A stretch of 64,000 nt of DNA from Thermothielavioides terrestris NRRL 8126. Taxonomy: Eukaryota > Ascomycota > Sordariomycetes > Sordariales > Chaetomiaceae. The notes beneath the pieces were generated by a model. It made no database searches and was not told where the DNA came from. It saw nothing but the letters and a program-made list of their open reading frames with translations. Each line of letters opens with the position of its first letter. Position 1 is the stretch's first letter. The DNA is taken from NCBI RefSeq assembly GCF_000226115.1, contig NC_016458.1, positions 5,428,001 to 5,492,000 of the forward strand, read 5' to 3'. A program made the translations under genes and the position numbers. This document shows, one piece after another, positions 1 to 11,005 of the stretch.

Positions 1-1519
1 ATGAGCCCCGAGATGCAGTCCAGAGCGCTCTCTCAGCCTTGCGCAGGCGCGTTGGGTGGATCCGACGGAGGTGGTGTTGCGGCTGCCAGCTCGGGGCCGG
101 CTGATCATTTCTTGGGTTGCCAAAATTCAGAGGTTTGGCTGTCCGGCCGTCGCCGCCTGCGCGGGGCTGACAGCCTGGCTCGCTCGCCCGGTCACGTGAG
201 GGACCCCGTACCTCTAAGTGCAGCATAGTATCGACGTCTCAACAGCCGCGATGTGAGGGCCTCCCTCGGGAACATGCATTCCGTACTCAATGAAGCCTCA
301 AGTGCCCAAGTTGGGGCTCATGATGCTGCAGTCACAACATGGCATCGAGGGACCAGCAAGCAGCCCGTCCCTGGACGGCCAAAAACAAGAAACCGGGACA
401 CCCTCAGGGGCCCTAAACTCAGCACAACTGACAGCCCACGGAGTGGGAGTTGTAGAACTTAGAATCGATTCAAGGAATCCATGTTATGTCTATTTCCCCA
501 TGATGAGGCGAGGCTTCATGAAGGAGGCGTGAAACACAACGCCAGCAGGATGGATATGCCAAGATGATAGGTGAGAGCGTTGCAGCCGAGACAGAGACGA
601 AGACCCCTTCGTACAGCTGCGAATGGCTCGCAATATGAGCCCTCATCTGCATGCCGGCCAAAGCCACAGCGTCTCGGACAAGGCCAAGAGCAAAGTGCAA
701 GGCAAGACAGAACTGAGCGCCCCGGAAGCGCCCCGGAAAATCGAAGGAAAGAGAAGGAGAACAGGAAACCGGATCCTGAGCAGAACCGGATCACACCAGG
801 TCGGTTGCCTCGAGCCTCATGAATGTGAGAAGGAGACTGGGAAGACCATCCCACAGAAGATGGCTACCGAGCCCAACCGCAAACCTTTGCTTTGGTGTCG
901 TATATCTGGCTTTCCTTCAGGGAGCCAGCAGAAATCACGCAAGCGGATTGACGCAACAAGTAGCACAGTGCAATGGCGGCGGCAGAACGTTGGAAAGTGG
1001 GAGAGAATCGGGGAGCACGGTGGGTGGGAGAAGCTCTGCTTTTGAATCAACGGGTGCCAGGTGGGGCGCCGAGTGCACGTGCGATAAGTCTGCTGTTGCT
1101 GATGAAGCAGCCTTATCGTTCCATTGACATTGGCTCTGGTCCTTTGCTCCGAGGAAACTCCGATCCAGCCCAGCTGCTTATGACGGCAGTGCCAAACCCC
1201 CTCGCTGTCGCGTTTTGCGCTGCGCACAGCAGCAGCCCCCTGGATGAACGATGCCTCCTCACACACGACCTTGAACTCGACAGCACCACCACCTACACTC
1301 CACGTATATGCTCTAGGTTACTAAAAAGTTGCTCTCCTTCCCGCCTCTCTTCGATGTGATGCATAATCTCGCCGAATATGTTGCTTCGTATAGACCCGCT
1401 CTCTACCGTTGACATCGCTCGAGCCGGGCGAAGCAGCCCTTCCCATCGCTCTCCGTGATTGTGCAGCCCGCTCCCTTTCCTTTTCCCCTCCGTTTCCGAA
1501 ACTCCTCTTTTCTGCGAAG
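1..1519. other. Gene-free left flank and ppg1 upstream region
   Basis: No reading frame here resembles a protein family, and the open frames are short and overlap on both strands. The last few hundred bases become pyrimidine-rich (about 1330-1515), as expected for the promoter and leader of the phosphatase gene that follows. A gene truncated at the left edge cannot be excluded, but the frame open from base 1 has no recognisable motif. Confidence 0.6.
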
Positions 1520-2817
1520 ATGCCGGGGCTCCCTTGTGAGTAACAGCTTGTCCGCCCAAAGCGCCGGCGGCAACCCGCTCCCCTCACCTACCTATTGCTG
1601 TCTTCAATCGCCCCTCCCGAAACCCCAAGAGCAAGAAAGACAGCCATGCCTCGCCTAGCCTGGCGACCTCGCCGGTCACCGCCGCTGACAGCGCCATCCC
1701 CAGCTTCCGTGGACCTCGACGAGTGCATCTCGCGCCTCTACAAAAAGGAACTCCTCGCCGAGTCGGTCATCGAAGCGATATGCGCCAAGACCAAGGAGCT
1801 CTTGATGCGCGAGAGCAATGTGGTCCACGTGCGCGCCCCTGTCACCGTTGTTGGCGACATCCACGGCCAGTTCTACGACCTGATTGAGATATTCAAGATT
1901 GGCGGCTGGTGTCCAGACACGAACTATCTATTCCTCGGTCAGTCAGACCCTCGTCCTCGTCCACCCAACCTCGTCCGGCGGCCCGAACGTAGGCGCGCTG
2001 ACACGCGGACTCGACAACTACAGGCGACTACGTCGACCGGGGCATGTTCAGCGTCGAGACGATTTCCCTTCTTGTGTGTTTGAAATTGAGATACCCCAAC
2101 CGCGTCCATTTGATCCGAGGGAACCACGAGTCGCGGGGCGTGACGCAGTCTTACGGCTTCTACACGGAATGCTCGCGCAAGTACGGCAACGCCAACGTCT
2201 GGCACTACTTCACCGACATGTTCGACTTTTTGACGCTCAGCGTGGTCATCAACGACCAGATCTTTTGCGTCCACGGGGGTAACTACCCGCTAGTCCTTTT
2301 TGTTTCCCCGTTGCCAGTTAACCCTAATTAACTAATCCTTTGTCCAGGCCTCTCCCCCTCCATCCACTCGATCGACCAGATCAAAATCATCGACCGCTTC
2401 CGGGAGATCCCGCACGAGGGGCCGATGGCGGACCTGGTGTGGTCGGACCCGGACCCGGAGCGGGACGAGTTCTCGCTCTCGCCGCGCGGGGCCGGCTACA
2501 CCTTCGGCGCGCAGGTGGTCAAGAAGTTCCTCGCCGTCAACGGCATGAGCCACATCCTGCGGGCCCACCAGCTCTGCCAGGAGGGCTACCAGGTGCTGTA
2601 CGACGACCGGCTGAGCACCGTGTGGAGCGCCCCCAACTACTGCTACCGCTGCGGCAACATGGCCAGCGTGCTCGAGGTCAGCGACACGGGCGAGCGCTTC
2701 TTCAACGTCTTCGCCGCCGCGCCGGAGAATGACCAGGTCAAGGACGGTCAGATGGGCGGAGGCGGGCCCGGCGAGAAGGGGGCCGATGGTGGAGCGTTGC
2801 CGGATTACTTCTTATAG
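1520..2817 (+). CDS. ppg1: Serine/threonine protein phosphatase PPG1 (PP2A-like catalytic subunit)
   Basis: This is a PP2A-family metallophosphatase. Exons 1520-1535, 1704-1937, 2024-2278 and 2348-2817 give 324 aa. Seen: GDIHG (56-60), GDYVDRG (84-90), RGNHE (115-119), the [11 protein letters not shown] core and a C-terminal DYFL, the PP2A-type tail that is carboxymethylated in relatives. The spacing and sequence fit PPG1 better than PP4 or Sit4, for example [15 protein letters not shown] at the start and [27 protein letters not shown]. In yeast, Ppg1 works with the Far/STRIPAK-like complex; that role is inferred here. The start uses a tiny 16-nt first exon with donor GTGAGT and a GCTGAC branch before CCCCAG. 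Without that intron, an ATG at 1646 would give a longer, arginine- and proline-rich N-terminus, which is less likely. It is convergent with rdi1. Confidence 0.9.
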
Positions 2818-3495
2818 GGGCAGCGGCAGAAGAAGGGTGTCGGCCGGGAGGTGTGGATGAGTCGCGGAGGACGGTCGCAGTGTGCTGGGCCTCCCAGCTA
2901 GATTGCGTGCTCCCTGTGTGTGTGGTGATCAATGTATACCGCTGGAGCCGGGCAGCCGGTTCAAACACGGACGGACGTCTCCGTGTCTGCGCTGTCCCAG
3001 CGAGGGCTACTCTAGATGCAGATACCAATTTGGCTTTTGCCATCTTTGCAATCAAGTTCTCAAGGCCCGGTTAGAAATTCCCTTTTCATGTTCGTTCCGG
3101 TGCTATCTAAGCGCAACTGAGCAAACGCCCGCTCGACTTGGCCGCGACGAAGTCCGTCCCTCCAGCGTCAAGCGTGTCAGCGAGCCAGCCAACCGCTGAT
3201 CAAGCAAACAACATCTGGTGTACTTGCCCCGGAGACTAAAGGCTTCCGGAAGGCAAAAAAGCGGACCAAAGTCCATTCCGGAAACTCAACGTCGCAATCC
3301 ACAAACCGAGACCCGCTGACCCGCCTTGCTAAAACCACCCGCAAGCCATTCCGGAATGTTCTTTTATCCCTGCATGTCTCGTGCCACGGAGGCCGCTAAA
3401 CGACGACGTCCCTTCATGCAAACTGTGAATATCCCGTGCGCAGCTGCCATTCCATTCGCATCTGCGATGCCTGGCCGACAGTGTCGTGGACGAAA
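2818..3495. other. Convergent intergenic region between ppg1 and rdi1
   Basis: This 678-bp stretch lies between two converging genes, so it should hold both 3' UTRs and poly(A) signals and not promoters. No coding frame is supported. It contains three copies of the palindrome TTCCGGAA, at 3244, 3276 and 3349 (see findings). Confidence 0.6.
3244..3356. repeat. Three copies of palindrome TTCCGGAA
   Basis: The octamer occurs at 3244-3251, 3276-3283 and 3349-3356. Each copy has the TTCnnGAA layout of a heat-shock-element half array, but the spacing is irregular and the site lies at gene 3' ends. A function is not established. Confidence 0.5.
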
Positions 3496-5035
3496 TCACC
3501 AGTCCTTGTCGATCTCAAAGGCCCAGTCGAACTGGAGGTGGGTCTTCTTGTCGTCGTCCACAAAGCTGGAACTGACAGAGTAAGAGCCGCGGACCGCCCA
3601 GCCCGAAGGCGCCGTCTCCTCTTGGACTGTGTGTGAATTTGTGTTAGCTAAGTCCTGAACGGGAGCTGCTCAAACTTGTGAGACGAGAAGGGACTCGACA
3701 TACATTTCTTGGTGTAAACGGGCTGCTTGTCGGTGTTGGGGGCGTAGCTGCCCTGCAAGTCAAATGCGTTAGTGTCATGCTTGCATCGCGTAAAACCAAC
3801 AGGGGCTTACAATCATCTCATCAGTCTTGCCACCGGGAATCCGGATGCCCTTCCGCTTGATGACCTGAACGTAATGCAGACCGCTGAGAATCTCGTGCTG
3901 AACCTTGAACTGGGCACTCATGGTAAAGGTGGCGCCCTCCTTAATCTTGAACGGGTTCTTCTTGAGATTGTCGAGGCTGCCGGGAGCCGTGAGATCGATC
4001 ACAACCGGGGGACGGCCGGGCGACTCCATGGTGAGCGACTGAATGATGCACACGCGCGGATCGTTGGGGTCCGACAAATCCTTTCCGCCGCCCAAGCCCA
4101 GCGACTGCTTGTAGCGCTGGAGCGACTCGTCACCCTCGTCTACAGAAGAGTCGCTGTCAGTCACGGCTCGGTGACAACCAAGGGTGAGAATCGAAGAAAC
4201 CGAGTTCTGAAGCTTCAGAACAATGCTGCCCAGATGCTCCGACTCGTCTTCCAGAGGGTAGTTGCGGGGATAAGGAGAACCGCATCGCACCGGGCGACGC
4301 GCCACGCCAGCATCCACGGTGGCCTCGCCAGCGGTGCCAATCACACCGTCCCCGACGGTGGCCTGGCGATCCGCCCGGCGGAGTGCCACCATGTCTGGCT
4401 CTTTGAAAGTGATACGGCGACCCGAAGACATTCTGGCGCCCACGTCGATACCGGATCGATTGTCTGTGAAGGGAAAGGAGTGGCCGAGACCCCGAACGAG
4501 CGACGTTGGAACAAGATTGAAAAGGAAAGGAAAGTGAGGTCGCTTCGCGTCGTGGGTTTCGCGGGGTAACTGGAAGCGCGAGAGGGGAAGGGAAGGGCAA
4601 GAAGGCGTGGAAGTCGGTGGTTAAATGAGTGACGAAGAAGGCCTCAGGCAAGATAGGCCATACACGCGTGCTCTGGGTGCTCTAGCGCGTGACGCGGGGA
4701 GTATCGCCATCAAAGCAAGCGGGAAGTACTACCATCAAAGCAAACCTCGGGGTTTCGATGAATTTGGTTTCCAGGAACGATCAGGGCGTTGTCAAGTTTA
4801 ATGAGGGCCGCTCGTCCACAAAACCAACGGGGCGGATATGGCAGCACTTGCTGCGGCCTGGTCCCGACCAACTTTTGCAACCATGGTCCATCGACAGAAA
4901 AAAAAGTGTGCAGCTGGCTAGCATCTTCCTGTGGGACTTACCCATCTTCTGGTACTCGGCCAAGCTCTGCTTGGGCTGAGAGAGCTTGTAGCCCGAGGTG
5001 TTCTCAGGCAACAGCTCGTCGTCGTGGGCCGTCAT
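3496..5035 (-). CDS. rdi1: Rho GDP-dissociation inhibitor
   Basis: Cytosolic RhoGDI extracts prenylated Rho/Cdc42 GTPases from membranes and holds them in the GDP form. Exons on the minus strand are 5035-4942, 4139-3811, 3752-3704 and 3626-3496, giving 200 aa, the normal family length. Seen: the N-terminal GTPase-binding arm (TAHDDELLPENTSGYKLSQ), joined across intron 1 to DEGDESLQRYKQSLG, then the immunoglobulin-like domain with DPNDPRVCI, SPGRP, FKIKEGA and VQHEILSGL, and the usual end FEIDKDW. Intron 1 is about 802 nt, far longer than the others in this window. It contains an in-frame open segment reaching an ATG at 4431 (see findings), so a second isoform is possible. The canonical arm makes the four-exon model the best one. 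It may act on the same GTPases as the Bud3-type GEF at 17.3 kb. Confidence 0.9.
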
Positions 5036-7192
5036 GGTGAGCAGTGGGCAATTGTCACGGTCTGGAGCTTCGGACTGCCGCTGTAAGTGGTCGGTTTATG
5101 GGAATGCCGGGGCAGCTTGGTATCACGATCACCGGGCTATCGCCGTCTCGTTGTTGTCACGAAGTTGGAGGGGCTGAGGCTCCGTGGTGACGATGGGGTC
5201 GGAGCTTATTTATTTGGGCCATCCTTGATGAGGGGCGGGTCCAATGGAGGGGCTCCCAGGCAAGCCCCTACCGTTGACCAACCAGGCGCTGTGCCGTTGG
5301 TGGGGTGCTACCTTAGCTGGCTGGCGATGGGCCCTCGTCTCAATGCCGGGCCGGTCGTAACATCATTGGGCTGCTGAGCATCTGGAACGACGCCGACACA
5401 GTTTGTAAACAGCTTCTCCTTCGCATCACCGCCGCTACGTTCGCCCGAGAGCGGTGCATGGGGGCCTACTAAGCATACACAGCAGCTGTTGCAGCCAAGG
5501 GGACGGTGCTTTCGCGTCTATGACTGGGTGGGCTCTGCCGCTTCAAGCGCGCTAATGACCTGGAGGCTGAACCGTCGCTCCTCCTCGAACCTATCTTCGT
5601 CTTCGCAGCTAATGCAGACGATGACTGCTAACTACTTTAGCTCCCTAATTCAGGGCGGCCGACGGCAGGATGTCAACGGCTGCATGGACGTAGTTAACGC
5701 GCAGTGTAACTGCCGACACTGAAGCGAACTTCAGCGGCGCTTGGCCCGCGTTAACCTCCTGGTTAACTATGCGTTTAACAGTCTAATCGTCTGGCAGCCG
5801 GCATTCTCAGCCGACCAGCAGGGGCAAGGCAGCTTGCTGACTGGTTGTCCTGCTGTCAGCTGTTTTGTGGCGAAAGTGAGAGTTGTCTCTCTCCTGGTCC
5901 ATCATGGCTGTGTTCGTTTGGTGTTCCTGGCTGCCTCGAATCTCCCGTTCCATCAGATCGTCCAATCAAAGCAGCGGGGTCACTGGCGTTCTGACTGTTC
6001 ACCGCTCCTTCGAGGCCCCATCGCCGCTGAACAGGAACGGAACGACCGATTTTCCGGAGAGGTGAGTGCCTGGGATACACTACTTCTGTCACCGTGGGCC
6101 ACCACGCCAGCCCGCCTCCACCAATTTCAGGGGCAGCTTCAGGGGCGGCTTGAACATCCTGAACGGGGTGGTCCTAAAGTGGGAATACCTGTCCCACAGG
6201 TTCTGGGACCCGCGAGCACCCGCGAGTGGTGAGCAGACGTGGCAGCCAAACTGCTGCTCCGCTGGCCGAGCGGAGGGTACCCAACACGGTCCATTGCGAC
6301 CACACAGGCTTCCGGGGAAGGTGTGTCAGTCGTCTGACATCAGTGACAGTTACGACGGCGATAACCAGGTGTGTGTATGCGTGGATGGACATGAATTTGA
6401 CCGGTATTGAACCAGATCTGGCCGTCTCGCCGCTGAACACTCTGTGCCCAACCATTCTCCGGGCTGCGGGAAAGATGAAGCGGCAGAGCCTCCACTCGTG
6501 TTTGTTCTGTTAATTCGCCAGCGGATGGTCTTCCATCTCCCCACGGAAGGCACGGCGCGCCGGCGGCTGATCCCTGTGGTCCCTTGATGCGTGGGAACCC
6601 CAACCCGGAAAGACCAGCTTGTCGCGGTCCTGTCCAATCGCGGGGAGCGAAGGTGCGCCCCACACGCTCTTGTGGTCCGTGCCATTCCCGCCCAACCACG
6701 CCCACAGGTCCCACAGGCCGAGTCGCGCGAGTTAGCTTAACTCCCTGGTTCCTATTGAGCCAGCTCATTGGGGGGGGCAGAATCCATGGTCCTTCACCCC
6801 CGGACCCCAGGCTTCTTTCTCCCAATCTGCCGTCGTTCCCCAGAACAGATTGCAGATTGCGCCTTAACATTCAATCGCATCACCAGTATCGATATCGCTG
6901 CGCCGCCGCTGTGCTCCGACGGCGTTGATTTTTCGCTCATACGAGCGTTGCCATTGCGCTAATCTCTTTTTCACGTGCTTGATCTTGGTTACCGCCGTTG
7001 ACGTTAAACGCCGCCGCGACAACGGCGCAGCGACCGAAAGCCCCTGCAGCGTCGCGCAAAAGATTTCGCTTGTCGCGCTCTTCTCTGGCCCGGCCTCCGC
7101 TCCAGCGCCATCCGACGCGTCCCGCGCCATTCTCTCGCGCTTCAGCTCCGTTTCCGGGGCGTATCCAACCGTTCACTTGACCGTCGATTACA
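5036..7192. other. Gene-free 2.2 kb between divergent rdi1 and bqt4-like gene
   Basis: This long spacer contains the promoters of rdi1 (left end) and of the APSES gene (right end). Open frames up to about 176 codons exist on both strands, but none shows a domain, and they overlap each other as chance frames do. No terminal repeats or transposase-like sequence were recognised. Confidence 0.6.
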
Positions 7193-8634
7193 ATGGCGCC
7201 GGCCAGACATCTCCCCGAGCGCCACAACCACCTCTTAACGGAAGATGTGCCGCCTTGTAGGAAGCCCCGTCTTCTCCCGCGACCCGTTCGTTGCTAATCC
7301 TGCGCAACCAGACAGCGAAATGGTCGCGCGTCGCCGGCTTGGGCAGACACAACTGACGGCGCGCATGGTTGCCGCTGTTCCAGGCGGCGAAGTGGACCCG
7401 TCGGCGCTGGGCGCGTTCGATTACGCGCACCTGCGGGTTCCACTGCCAAAGGGGATCACCTCGGGCATCTTCAAGTCGTCTCCTCCCAGCTACTTCCTCA
7501 TGCGACGCAGCGTGGACGGCTTCGTATCCGCCACCGGCATGTTCAAGGCCACGTTCCCATACGCCACGCAGGAGGAGGAGGAGGCGGAGCGCAAATACAT
7601 CAGGTCACTCTCGTCTACAAGCCCGGAGGAGACGGCTGGGAACGTGTGGATTCCGCCCGAGCAGGCTTTGGCGCTGGCTGAGGACTACAAGATTGTGCCC
7701 TGGATCCGTGCCCTCCTTGACCCGTCGGACATCCTGCCCAATGCCACCACGGACAGCGGACCTCCCAAGAAGATCATGGCGCCCCCCAAGTTCTTCTCCG
7801 GGCAGCCGGCTCTGGCTCCGCCAACCCCGATTTCCTCGCGCGCGTCGCGCAGCCGCCGCTCCGTTAGCCCGACCAAGTCGACCGGCAGCAAACGCGCGGT
7901 GGCGAGCCCGCGGAAGCGCAGGGTCGCTTCGTCGCAGTCGTCCGTCGCCACCGACAGCCTTCCGCCCAGTTCCAGTGATTCCGTGTCTCCTACGTTGGTG
8001 AACGGAGAGACCCCTTTCCAGTCCCAAGTGTCGACGCTCTCAACGGCCAAGTTGGCAAAGGTTGAGGGGCCCGCCGAGACCGAGGTCAGGATCGAGTCGA
8101 TCGAGAAGGAGCCGGCTGTGGTGCTCCAGGCCGTGGAGGAGGAGCCCAAGATCAAGGTGCATGTTGACCAGGACGTCAAGGTGGACTCCGAAGGTGACGA
8201 AGTCAAGCGCACCAATGTCGAGGTCGAGGTTCCCATCCTCGGCGAGCTCCCATCCTCCGAAGACGCCGCCAAGATGGTTGCCGAGGCCAAAGCCATGGTT
8301 GAGGCTGCGGTCAAGGCTGACAACGAGTCTGCAGCTGCTGCCAGCAGCAAGGGCAAGCGGAAAGCGGACGAGATTGCCCAGGATGAAGACGTCAAGGAGG
8401 GCGAGGAGGCCGCCGTTGAGCCTCCCAAGACCAAGAAGGTGAAGACAGAAGCCGAGCTCCGCAAGGAGAAGATCCGCAAGAGGGCCTATCTTGGCCTCAC
8501 GGCGACCGTCGCCGTTGGGGCGTTCGGGTGAGTGACCCCTTATTTCCTGCCCGCTGCGTGTATCCGTGCCGTGCTAACAGTCTTGCAGTGCATTGCTCCC
8601 CGTGATTGGACCCTACGTCATGAATGCTCTCTGA
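7193..8634 (+). CDS. bqt4: APSES/KilA-N protein with C-terminal membrane anchor (Bqt4-like)
   Basis: Exons 7193-7256, 7312-8527 and 8589-8634 encode 441 aa. An APSES-type DNA-binding fold spans about residues 64-145 (VPLPKGITSGIF, YFLMRRSVDGFVSATGMFKATFPYA, GNVWIPPEQALALAEDY). It is followed by a long disordered Ser/Pro- and charged region with a basic RSRRSVSP/KRAVASPRKRR patch. The last 25-30 residues form one hydrophobic helix (AYLGLTATVAVGAFGALLP, then VIGPYVMNAL), completed by the final small exon. This architecture matches fission yeast Bqt4, an inner nuclear membrane protein that tethers telomeres and other chromatin. The function here is inferred from the family. The first exon (MAPARHLPERHNHLLTEDVPP) is joined through a 55-nt intron with a GCTAAT branch. 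Starting instead at the ATG at 7320 would lose this N-terminus. Confidence 0.82.
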
Positions 8635-9653
8635 TTTCCTGGATCACCCGCTTCGCTCGTGCATGGTGGTGGTTTATACGATGGTGCGCTGAGCGACTAT
8701 GCGTTCGGCGCTGTGGAGTTCCAACTCTCCGCAGCTTCCCACCAATCTCTTTTGAATTGAAGTCGTTGGAGAAGAATTTCGGGATGGCAGAGGTGGCCTT
8801 TTTTTTTTTTTTTCTTGCCATTTGGACATGCTTCAGTGATCCTTGTTTTATGCACATACCCCCCTTGGAGGCACATTATCGACTCCTACACATACCTTAG
8901 AGATGGTCGAAGCTGGATAGGAGGCGAGAAGCACGTTCGCTCAAGGGAGGTTTCAGTTGGTGAGCCGGGTGCGCTGGAACCGGGGGACATCACGGAAGGC
9001 CGGGGACGGACGGTGTCGTTTTGGGTACGGGGATGGGCGTTGCCGTGGCAGGGTAGTCACCAGATCCCCTTGTAATGTATGGTATCCTCCAGTCTCCAAC
9101 TTTCACTTCAAGGCGGACGGCGTTCAGGCGGGTACTTCGGGCGCATACGGACTGCCTCGTGGTTCCAAACAGGTTTCCCAGGTGCTACTGGTATTCACGG
9201 CGAAGCCGAATCGCAGGGTTGGGGTTGCTCCGGAGACAAGTATCGGAACGGCATCGGCGCTTGGGCCAAGTCCAATCACGGTTCATTTCCTTTCGCACAC
9301 AAAATCTTTTTCTCCCCAGGGACTGCAGCTCTTCCTCCAAGAATCTTTTTGTCGAAAGGCATTCCGCTTCCAACTATGGAGAGCTTATAATGTCTTGAGA
9401 CGCTCCGCGACGGAAAGAAGAGCGGGAGCTCCCGTGTCCAATTCCTCCCCATCCCCCCTCTTGCAACGGCCTAGTTGGTCTTGTGACCCAAGGACCCAGC
9501 CATGCTTCGAGTGAGCGGCAGCCTTCAGTCGGCAATGGCCGGCTTTGGGACTCGGCTGCCCCGCTGGTCCTCCCCCCTCGACCGGCTTAAACACCGAGAC
9601 AACGCAACGTCTGGGAACCGACCGAGGAGGCTGCATCGCAAAAACCGCACGAG
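8635..9653. other. Intergenic region with T15 tract
   Basis: This 1.0-kb spacer lies between two + strand genes. A run of 15 T residues lies at 8799-8813 in the probable 3' UTR of the upstream gene. No other feature or coding frame is supported. Confidence 0.55.
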
Positions 9654-11005
9654 ATGAAGACTACCGTGAGGCTATGGAAACCCGCTCTGCGGGCGCAGCG
9701 CCGCGCGTTCTCATCGACGTCCCGCAGACTGGACAGCTATGCTTTCATTGGCTTGGGCCAAATGGTAGGTTTATTTGACTCTGCACCTCCGTCCTTGACC
9801 TCGAAACTGACCGGCGGTGTTTTTGTTCGAGTAGGGGTTTCAGATGGCGCGCAATCTCCAGTCGAAGCTACCGCCCAATGATACCGTCCGCGTGTTCGAC
9901 ATCAACAAAGCCGCGGCAGACAAATTGGTGCATACGATGCAGACGCAACAAGCCGGCGGTGCAGCTGCTACTGTGGCTTCCAGCGCTGGGGATGCAGCCC
10001 GTGAGGCGGTATGTACAGCCTCCCGTTTACCGTCCACCTCCTGTTGTGTCCAGACTTCTATGATGAGTTTGTTTCCATCTATGACGTTCTAAGTTGGGGC
10101 CGGCGTGCCGGCCTTTACCGTGATTATTGTTGTACAACAAAAGCCAATCCTCTGAGAAACCCGTGGACCCCAGCCGAGCAAACCCCTTAAACTCTGGATG
10201 AGAAGAGAAGCGATTGGGAGCCTCGACTGACCATCAGTTGGCCTCCTAGGACACGGTGATTACCTGCCTCCCGGAACCGCAGCACGTCAAATCGGCGTAC
10301 GCGGATATTCTGTCGGCGTTTGACGGTCGCGATACTGGAGAGGCTTCCGGCCGCAGCAAACCGCGGCTCTTCATCGACTGCTCCACTATTGACCCGACCT
10401 CGTCGCGCGAGGTTGCCGCTGCAGTGTCCTCTGCCCTCCCGAACGGCGCGGGGAGCTTCGTCGACGCGCCCATGTCGGGCGGCGTCGTTGGGGCGACTGC
10501 TGGAACGTTGACGTTCATGCTCGGAGCACCAGAGGGTCTGGTCAGCCGCATCGAGCCGATCCTTCTCCGGATGGGCAAGCGAGTGTTGCACTGCGGTCCG
10601 CAAGGGGCCGGCTTGTCAGCCAAGCTGGCCAACAACTACCTGCTCGCGATTGAGAACATCGCGACGGCTGAGGCCATGAACCTCGGCGTGAAGTGGGGCC
10701 TAGACCCTAAGGTCCTTGCGAGCGTCATCAACGTCAGCACTGGGAGGTGCTGGCCAAGCGAGATCAACAACCCGGTGCCAGGCGTCGTCGACACCGCGCC
10801 CGCCGGCCGGGATTACCAGGGAGGTTTCGGCATCGGGTTGATGCGCAAAGACCTGCGACTCGCTATGCTCGCGGCGAGGGAGGCAGGGGCGGTGCTTCCT
10901 CTAGCTGAGAAGGCATCAGAGGTGTACGCGACTGCCGAGGCGGACGAAAGGTGTAAAGGGCGCGACTTTTCGGTCGTCTACCGGTGGCTTGGTGGAAAGG
11001 AGTGA
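9654..11005 (+). CDS. 3-hydroxyisobutyrate dehydrogenase, mitochondrial
   Basis: It oxidises 3-hydroxyisobutyrate to methylmalonate semialdehyde with NAD+ in valine breakdown. Exons 9654-9764, 9835-10008 and 10250-11005 give 346 aa. Residues 1-27 (MKTTVRLWKPALRAQRRAF and the SSTSRR stretch) are rich in Arg and Ser with no acidic residue, as in a mitochondrial presequence. Then come the NAD-binding loop IGLGQMGFQMARNL, the substrate-binding signature DAPMSGGVVGATAGTL, the region of the catalytic lysine (GLSAKLANNYLL), and the helical C-terminal domain ending KDLRLAMLAAREAGAVLPL. Intron 1 splits the GQM-G glycine loop exactly. Intron 2 is unusually long for the gene (241 nt) and carries a 14-bp palindrome. 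Related beta-hydroxyacid dehydrogenases such as glyoxylate reductase share the fold, but the presequence and signature favour this call. Confidence 0.9.

Noticed and set aside
3772..4569. 265-codon + strand open frame opposite the rdi1 gene
   Set aside because: It is antisense to RhoGDI exon 2 and the intron segment; no domain, and RhoGDI on the other strand is certain.
6390..6480. tRNA-like internal box (GGTTCAATACC on the minus strand)
   Set aside because: No matching acceptor stem, a mismatched T-stem and no credible anticodon arm.
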